A program made the position numbers and the translations under genes. From the NCBI GenBank assembly GCA_043752345.1, contig JAYUYT010000138.1, positions 1 through 9,082 on the forward strand: a stretch of 9,082 nt of DNA. The letters run 5' to 3'. Below the pieces are notes generated by a model that did no database searches, was not told the DNA's origin, and worked only from the letters and a program-made list of their open reading frames with translations. Below, in pieces: positions 6,581 through 9,082 of this stretch (positions are counted from its first letter, which is position 1; each line of letters begins with the position of its first letter). The stretch comes from VFJL01 sp043752345. GTDB taxonomy: Bacteria; Pseudomonadota; Gammaproteobacteria; Burkholderiales; Nitrosomonadaceae.

Positions 6581-6940
6581 ATGGCTACTGTAAATAACCC
6601 AGTATTAAACATTCAAAAGGGGGGTGTAGGGGTTCGTAGGTTCATTACATTTTACCGTACCGCGCTCATTATCCTTGTAGTGGTCTTGGCTGGAGGGATG
6701 AGCCCAGCAATGGCGGATTGTAAGAATTCTGAGACTGGGAACGGTAGCGCCAAAAACAATAACGCGTTGGCCAAAAGCAGAGCAAAGGATGATTGGAGAA
6801 ATAAAGTCGGAAACTTACATGGCGGTAGTTATCAACACTGGATAAAATCATCAGGGAAGCAACTGACTTGTAGTAGGTCAGGGGGCGTGGGCAATCGGAC
6901 TTGGACATGTGCAGCGATTTCAAAACCGTGCCTGTTATGA
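6581..6940 (+). CDS. Cassette 3: small secreted protein with W-x-C motif, unknown
   Basis: A 119-residue exported protein. The signal peptide is long: a 26-residue start with R19 R20 and R26, a hydrophobic core ALIILVVVLAGG, and AMA-D as cleavage site near 45. The mature part of about 74 residues is basic and polar, with four cysteines (C47, C97, C110, C117). The C-terminal half has a pattern I have met in small secreted proteobacterial proteins of unknown role: an RAKDDWRNKV helix, HGGSYQHW, then KxLxC, WTC and KPC near the end. Two disulfides in the periplasm are likely. GGAG (6570-6573) stands 7 bases before the ATG, a good ribosome binding site. The 80 bases between the attC of cassette 2 and the ATG contain no clear promoter. 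It could be an envelope modulator or a secreted factor; nothing supports a more exact claim. Confidence 0.72.
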   Translation: MATVNNPVLNIQKGGVGVRRFITFYRTALIILVVVLAGGMSPAMADCKNSETGNGSAKNNNALAKSRAKDDWRNKVGNLHGGSYQHWIKSSGKQLTCSRSGGVGNRTWTCAAISKPCLL

Positions 6941-7015
6941 CTGAGCCCCAGAATCAATGAGGGTAGATAACGCCCACGCAAAGGCGTGTGTTCATGTCTC
7001 ACAATTACGCGTCCA

Positions 7016-7079
7016 GCCTAACTCTGCATTCGAGAGGGACGCGCCAAAAGCGGCGCGCCCCTCAATTTGAACGTTAGGC
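7016..7079 (+). other. attC: attC site of cassette 3
   Basis: A 64-base site from R'' GCCTAAC (7016-7022) to R' GTTAGGC (7073-7079), which are exact complements. The inner stem GAGGGACGCGCC / GGCGCGCCCCTC has one mismatch over 12 pairs around an AAAAGC tip. TTC and GAA extend it on the outer side with uneven spacing (cga against caattt). Confidence 0.93.
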
Positions 7080-7088
7080 AGCTCATTT

Positions 7089-7181
7089 GTGGACTACGGA
7101 GAAGACAACATCAACGTGAATCCCGACACGGGTAAGCACTACTACTCGGAACTTGAAAATCAACCAAATAGGAGGTATTGA
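7089..7181 (+). CDS. Possible 30-residue leader ORF ahead of the cassette 4 gene
   Basis: A GTG-started frame of 31 codons including the stop begins 10 bases after the third attC and ends in TGA at 7179-7181, two bases before the ATG of the next gene. Its last codons contain that gene's GGAGG, so ribosomes finishing it would be placed at the next start. The product VDYGEDNINVNPDTGKHYYS... is polar and tyrosine-rich. It lacks a good ribosome binding site of its own. It may be a translated leader that boosts cassette expression, the remains of an older gene, or chance. Confidence 0.3.
   Translation: MDYGEDNINVNPDTGKHYYSELENQPNRRY
7171..7175 (+). promoter_or_regulatory. Ribosome binding site fixing the ATG at 7184
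   Basis: GGAGG lies 8 bases before the ATG at 7184, optimal spacing; the in-frame TTG at 7178 would be only 2 bases away and is rejected as start. Confidence 0.65.
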
Positions 7182-7183
7182 CC

Positions 7184-8050
7184 ATGCGTTATTCTCAAAT
7201 AGTTGCTGTCGTTGTTTCAGTCAAAGCTCCCCGCATCCTATCCCACATCTCGGCTTTCACAGCCGTATGCCTTTTTGTGACCGCATTAGTCGCACCACGC
7301 CAAGCTGCAGCCATAGAGAACTATTATGGAAATGTCGTTGGTCAGTGTGTAACTTATGAAAACGTCATCTACAATGTAAATGCCTCGATCTCAACCCAGT
7401 CCCCCAATTGGTTTGTCGCCATGTTGCAGTATGTATTCAACACCACGCCGAATCCATCGAACCCATTTACTCCATCGACTTCGGTCGACCCTGATGACAA
7501 AACCCGTTACTTCTTAGTCACTCCAGGCACTTACAAAGTCACTGTGCAAAACCCTGCTCTACAGGGAGAATACCAAATCACGGTGCCGTCCTGTGCACCG
7601 CCGCCTAAGGGTTTAACTTGGAAGCTCGTCTCGACGAATGCGCCGACCGGCACGATTCGTGTCGGCTGTGGAAATTCAGCGGGTCAGAATGAATGCAATC
7701 CCTATCAAGGCGACACCGCGTGCACGGCGGCGTTGCCCATTCTCTGCATCAAGAAGGCCGGAACAGGATTCCCACTTTCACGCCCTGCGAGCGTGAATAA
7801 TATCAGCCAGTACAACAAGTGGTCAGGCGGTGTTGTTGGGACGACAAGCGCCACAGTGCCGCCCGCAACCCTTGCCGGTGCAAATGCCTTGTGCGTTTCA
7901 GAGTTCGGAACAGGTTGGCGTGTTGCTGAATTTCACGATGGCTGGGGCTGGTACTTCCAGGCTTACGGTGGCGTGGGGGATCCGACCAAGCGCTTCTGGA
8001 TCAACGCAAATGGTCCAAATGGTCAGCCCAGTGCGACCTGTTGGCACTGA
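7184..8050 (+). CDS. Cassette 4: large secreted cysteine-rich protein, unknown
   Basis: A 288-residue exported protein. The signal peptide spans about 1-43: basic start, hydrophobic core at 22-37 (ISAFTAVCLFVTALVA), then PRQAAA-I. Part one of the mature chain (44-140) is rich in N, T, V and Y, with YFLVTPGTYKVTVQNP at 109-124, likely beta sandwich-like, and ends in a proline hinge (CAPPPKG). Part two (144-288) holds C162, C171, C180, C188, C237 and C286. It shows ECNPYQGDTACTAALPILCI, a KWSGG turn, ALCVSEFGTGWRVAEFHDG at 235-253, and aromatic-rich WGWYFQAYG and RFWINANGPNGQ. I recall similar C-terminal domains in secreted hypothetical proteins of proteobacteria but know no function; the pattern is reminiscent of a carbohydrate- or ligand-binding fold, unproven. 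It is unusually long for a cassette gene. It stops 41 bases before its attC. Confidence 0.75.
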   Translation: MRYSQIVAVVVSVKAPRILSHISAFTAVCLFVTALVAPRQAAAIENYYGNVVGQCVTYENVIYNVNASISTQSPNWFVAMLQYVFNTTPNPSNPFTPSTSVDPDDKTRYFLVTPGTYKVTVQNPALQGEYQITVPSCAPPPKGLTWKLVSTNAPTGTIRVGCGNSAGQNECNPYQGDTACTAALPILCIKKAGTGFPLSRPASVNNISQYNKWSGGVVGTTSATVPPATLAGANALCVSEFGTGWRVAEFHDGWGWYFQAYGGVGDPTKRFWINANGPNGQPSATCWH

Positions 8051-8091
8051 GTCGCGGTGCCAAGTCGTGGAGTCTTGCAATCACGCATCAA

Positions 8092-8155
8092 GCCTAACGA
8101 ATAAGGTTAGATCGTGCGAGCGAAGCGAAGCCACGATCTGAACCGTTTGTTGGAC
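8092..8155 (+). other. attC: attC site of cassette 4 (divergent type)
   Basis: A 64-base site from R'' GCCTAAC (8092-8098) to R' GTTGGAC (8149-8155). The inner stem GGTTAGATCGTG / CACGATCTgAACC has 12 pairs with one extra G on the right arm, a typical attC asymmetry. The tip is a purine-rich CGAGCGAAGCGAAGC and not AAAAGC as in the other three. R'' is an exact complement of the 5' core of cassette 4 at 7073-7079. R' belongs to the next cassette, which would start at 8150. Confidence 0.88.
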
Positions 8156-8394
8156 AAGCCCGGCCCCTGAGTGCGGGTCGGGCCTCATAGAAAATATATC
8201 TTTGGGAATTACCCTGGATTGAAGTCCTGCCGGGAGGAAGAGGGCTTGAAAGCCCGTTTCATGCGCGCTGTTGCGGCAGCCGATACCAGATTGGGCGTTT
8301 ATTGCCTATTGAGCCCCGATTCGAGGCAAGCCGGTGCCTCAGCTTGTGGGCGCTGATCTCCCGTCACTTGCCGAGGGGCGTTCTGCTTACATGG
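8156..8394. other. Gene-free stretch between attC4 and IS91-type transposase
   Basis: About 240 bases without a supported gene. In the IS91 family the replication-origin end (oriIS) lies just past the 3' end of the transposase, and this stretch holds that position. It contains a strong hairpin at its outer edge (8158-8183) and a 6-pair hairpin GAGGCA / TGCCTC at 8323-8340. It may also contain the first bases of a disrupted fifth cassette. The exact boundary between cassette and element is not visible; CAAG at 8155-8158 is a candidate target tetranucleotide. Confidence 0.45.
8158..8183. repeat. GC-rich hairpin next to attC4, possible oriIS structure
   Basis: GCCCGGCCC (8158-8166) pairs with GGGTCGGGC (8175-8183) over 9 base pairs including one G-T wobble, with an 8-base loop. 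It starts 3 bases after the attC core. No T-run follows, so a terminator is less likely than a structured end of the IS91-type element, though both remain possible. Confidence 0.45.
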
Positions 8395-8990
8395 TCAGTG
8401 CGCCCCCTGCACGGCGATGGACACCGGCAAGGGTCCACAGAACAAAGACCGCACCCGCGTTCGTACAATCTTCATCACCGCCCCGCAGCAAGTGCACAGG
8501 ATGGGTGCCCGTTTCTTGATCCCCGCCAGTGCCTGGCTAGGCGCGAATTTCAGCAGCACGTGCAGCAAGGCGATCAGGCGCTTGCAGTTGGGGTGTAGAA
8601 AGCCAAAGTTGCGTGCTCGCCAGAAGCCTTTGGGCAGCACATGCTGAAGTACCAGCCACAGGAAATGCACGCCGGACACTGTCCTGCGTTCCATCTTCCC
8701 GGTCTTGGCGTTGCGATAACGGAAGCTCACCTGGCCGTTGTTGCAGGCGACGATATCCTTCTCCCGGATGACGCCCCGGTAAAGATAGCGCCCGAGGTAG
8801 ATCAGCGCCTTCTCGCCAGTGCCTACGGATTTGCAATCCACCACCCACTCTTTCGGGTAGCGACAGGGAAGTGTCAATCCGGCGGCTTCTATGGCCGCCA
8901 GCATCTTCGCCCGGAAGACATTGGCCAGTGCCTTGTGGTTAAACAGATAGACTCCCTTTGCCTTTCCACGCCGTTTGGTTCGCCATTGTG
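8395..8990 (-). pseudogene. IS91-family transposase, C-terminal part only
   Basis: IS91 transposases are rolling-circle HUH/Y2 enzymes of about 400 residues. Only the C-terminal half is here, roughly 198 codons of homology. The first recognisable part is QWRTKRRGKAKGVYLF, which in full proteins follows the HUH histidines. Next come ALANVFRAKML, then the two-tyrosine catalytic motif YLGRY near 8799-8785, RYRNAKTGKMERRTVSG, FLWLVLQHVLPKGFWRARNFGFLHP and a C-terminal cysteine group CTCCGAVM. The N-terminal zinc finger and HUH motif are absent: upstream the frame runs on into direct repeats of another element and offers only a GTG at 9063 or an ATG at 9027-9025, so the first about 25 residues of that open frame are not transposase. 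The gene is almost surely inactive, cut by insertion or recombination. It faces the integron. Confidence 0.85.
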
Positions 8991-8996
8991 AACTTT

Positions 8997-9082
8997 CGGC
9001 ATCATGGAGCCATTCCGTTTCCGGCATAAAGGCGCCAGTAGATTGTCGGCATAAAGGCGCCACTTTATTTCCGGCGTAATGG
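8997..9082. repeat. Four direct repeats with exact 25-base period
   Basis: The cores CGGCATCATGGAGCCA (8997-9012), CGGCATAAAGGCGCCA (9022-9037 and again 9047-9062) and CGGCGTAATGG (9072 to the window edge) start exactly 25 bases apart. Units two and three are identical over 16 bases. Such spaced repeats resemble the transposase-binding repeats in the ends of IS21-like elements; this is inference, because the rest of the element is outside the window. The array replaces the N-terminal part of the IS91-type transposase. Confidence 0.75.

Larger units (their letters stand above)
4504..8155. mobile_element. Chromosomal integron: intI, attI and four gene cassettes
   Basis: The span covers an intact integron integrase facing away from four tandem cassettes on the plus strand. 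Cassette boundaries follow the G^TTRRRY cut rule: cassette 1 is 5606-5985, cassette 2 is 5986-6494, cassette 3 is 6495-7073 and cassette 4 is 7074-8149. In each, the R'' core near the 3' end complements the core at that cassette's own 5' boundary: AGCTAAC with GTTAGCT, CGCTAAC with GTTAGCA (one mismatch), GCCTAAC with GTTAGGC twice. That is the signature of excisable circles. Flanking housekeeping genes and unfamiliar cassettes instead of resistance genes indicate a sedentary chromosomal integron and not a clinical class 1-3 element. The array is cut on the right by IS91-type sequence, so its original length is unknown. Confidence 0.92.

Noticed and set aside
8111..8135. Short purine-rich repeat (GCGAGCGAAGCGAAG) as a group II intron boundary or separate repeat element
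   Set aside because: It is the tip of the attC4 hairpin, and no intron-encoded protein or domain V-like structure is present.
1..9082. CRISPR array, tRNA or rRNA genes
   Set aside because: No spaced short palindromic repeats with unique spacers and no recognisable tRNA or rRNA sequence were seen; the 25-base repeats at the right edge have spacers of only 9 bases.

Overview
The window looks like the chromosome of a betaproteobacterium, possibly near Nitrosomonadales or Gallionellaceae. This rests on recalled protein similarity and the nadE / tsaE / amiC / queG neighbourhood; no search was run. It has two halves: ordinary housekeeping genes at about 1-4370, and an accessory region at about 4500-9082 that reads as a chromosomal integron ended by a broken mobile element.

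Housekeeping part. The start of a glutamine-dependent NAD+ synthetase (nadE) runs off the left edge on the minus strand. A zinc-ribbon Nudix hydrolase faces the other way at 398-937. It converges on amiC (peptidoglycan amidase), which is co-transcribed with and overlaps tsaE (tRNA t6A synthesis) on the minus strand. tsaE and queG (queuosine synthesis) are divergent and their 5' ends overlap, so each promoter must lie inside the other gene. After queG come a short orphan ORF and a small exported six-cysteine protein with a strong ribosome binding site.

Integron. A full-length integron integrase (4504-5487, minus) carries the IntI-specific insertion and the complete tyrosine-recombinase catalytic set. 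Beside it lies a candidate attI ending in GTTAGCT (5605-5611). Four cassettes follow, all on the plus strand, with attC sites at 5929-5991, 6438-6500, 7016-7079 and 8092-8155. The assignment checks itself: the R'' core at the end of each cassette is the complement (7/7, 6/7, 7/7, 7/7) of the core formed at that same cassette's own 5' boundary, as expected for units that once existed as circles. The first three attC sites share size and an AAAAGC hairpin tip; the fourth differs. The four cassette genes have no function I can assign, yet each carries a membrane segment or a signal peptide, so the array looks biased to the cell envelope.

Right end. Directly after the fourth attC there is a GC-rich hairpin, about 200 bases without a gene, and then the C-terminal half of an IS91-family transposase (minus), including the YLGRY two-tyrosine motif. 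Its N-terminal zinc-finger and HUH part is missing. In its place are four direct repeats with an exact 25-base period, which run into the window edge and look like the end of another insertion sequence. The array has therefore been invaded, probably inside a fifth cassette. The clearest candidates for undescribed biology are the four cassette proteins, especially the 288-residue cysteine-rich exported protein at 7184-8050.
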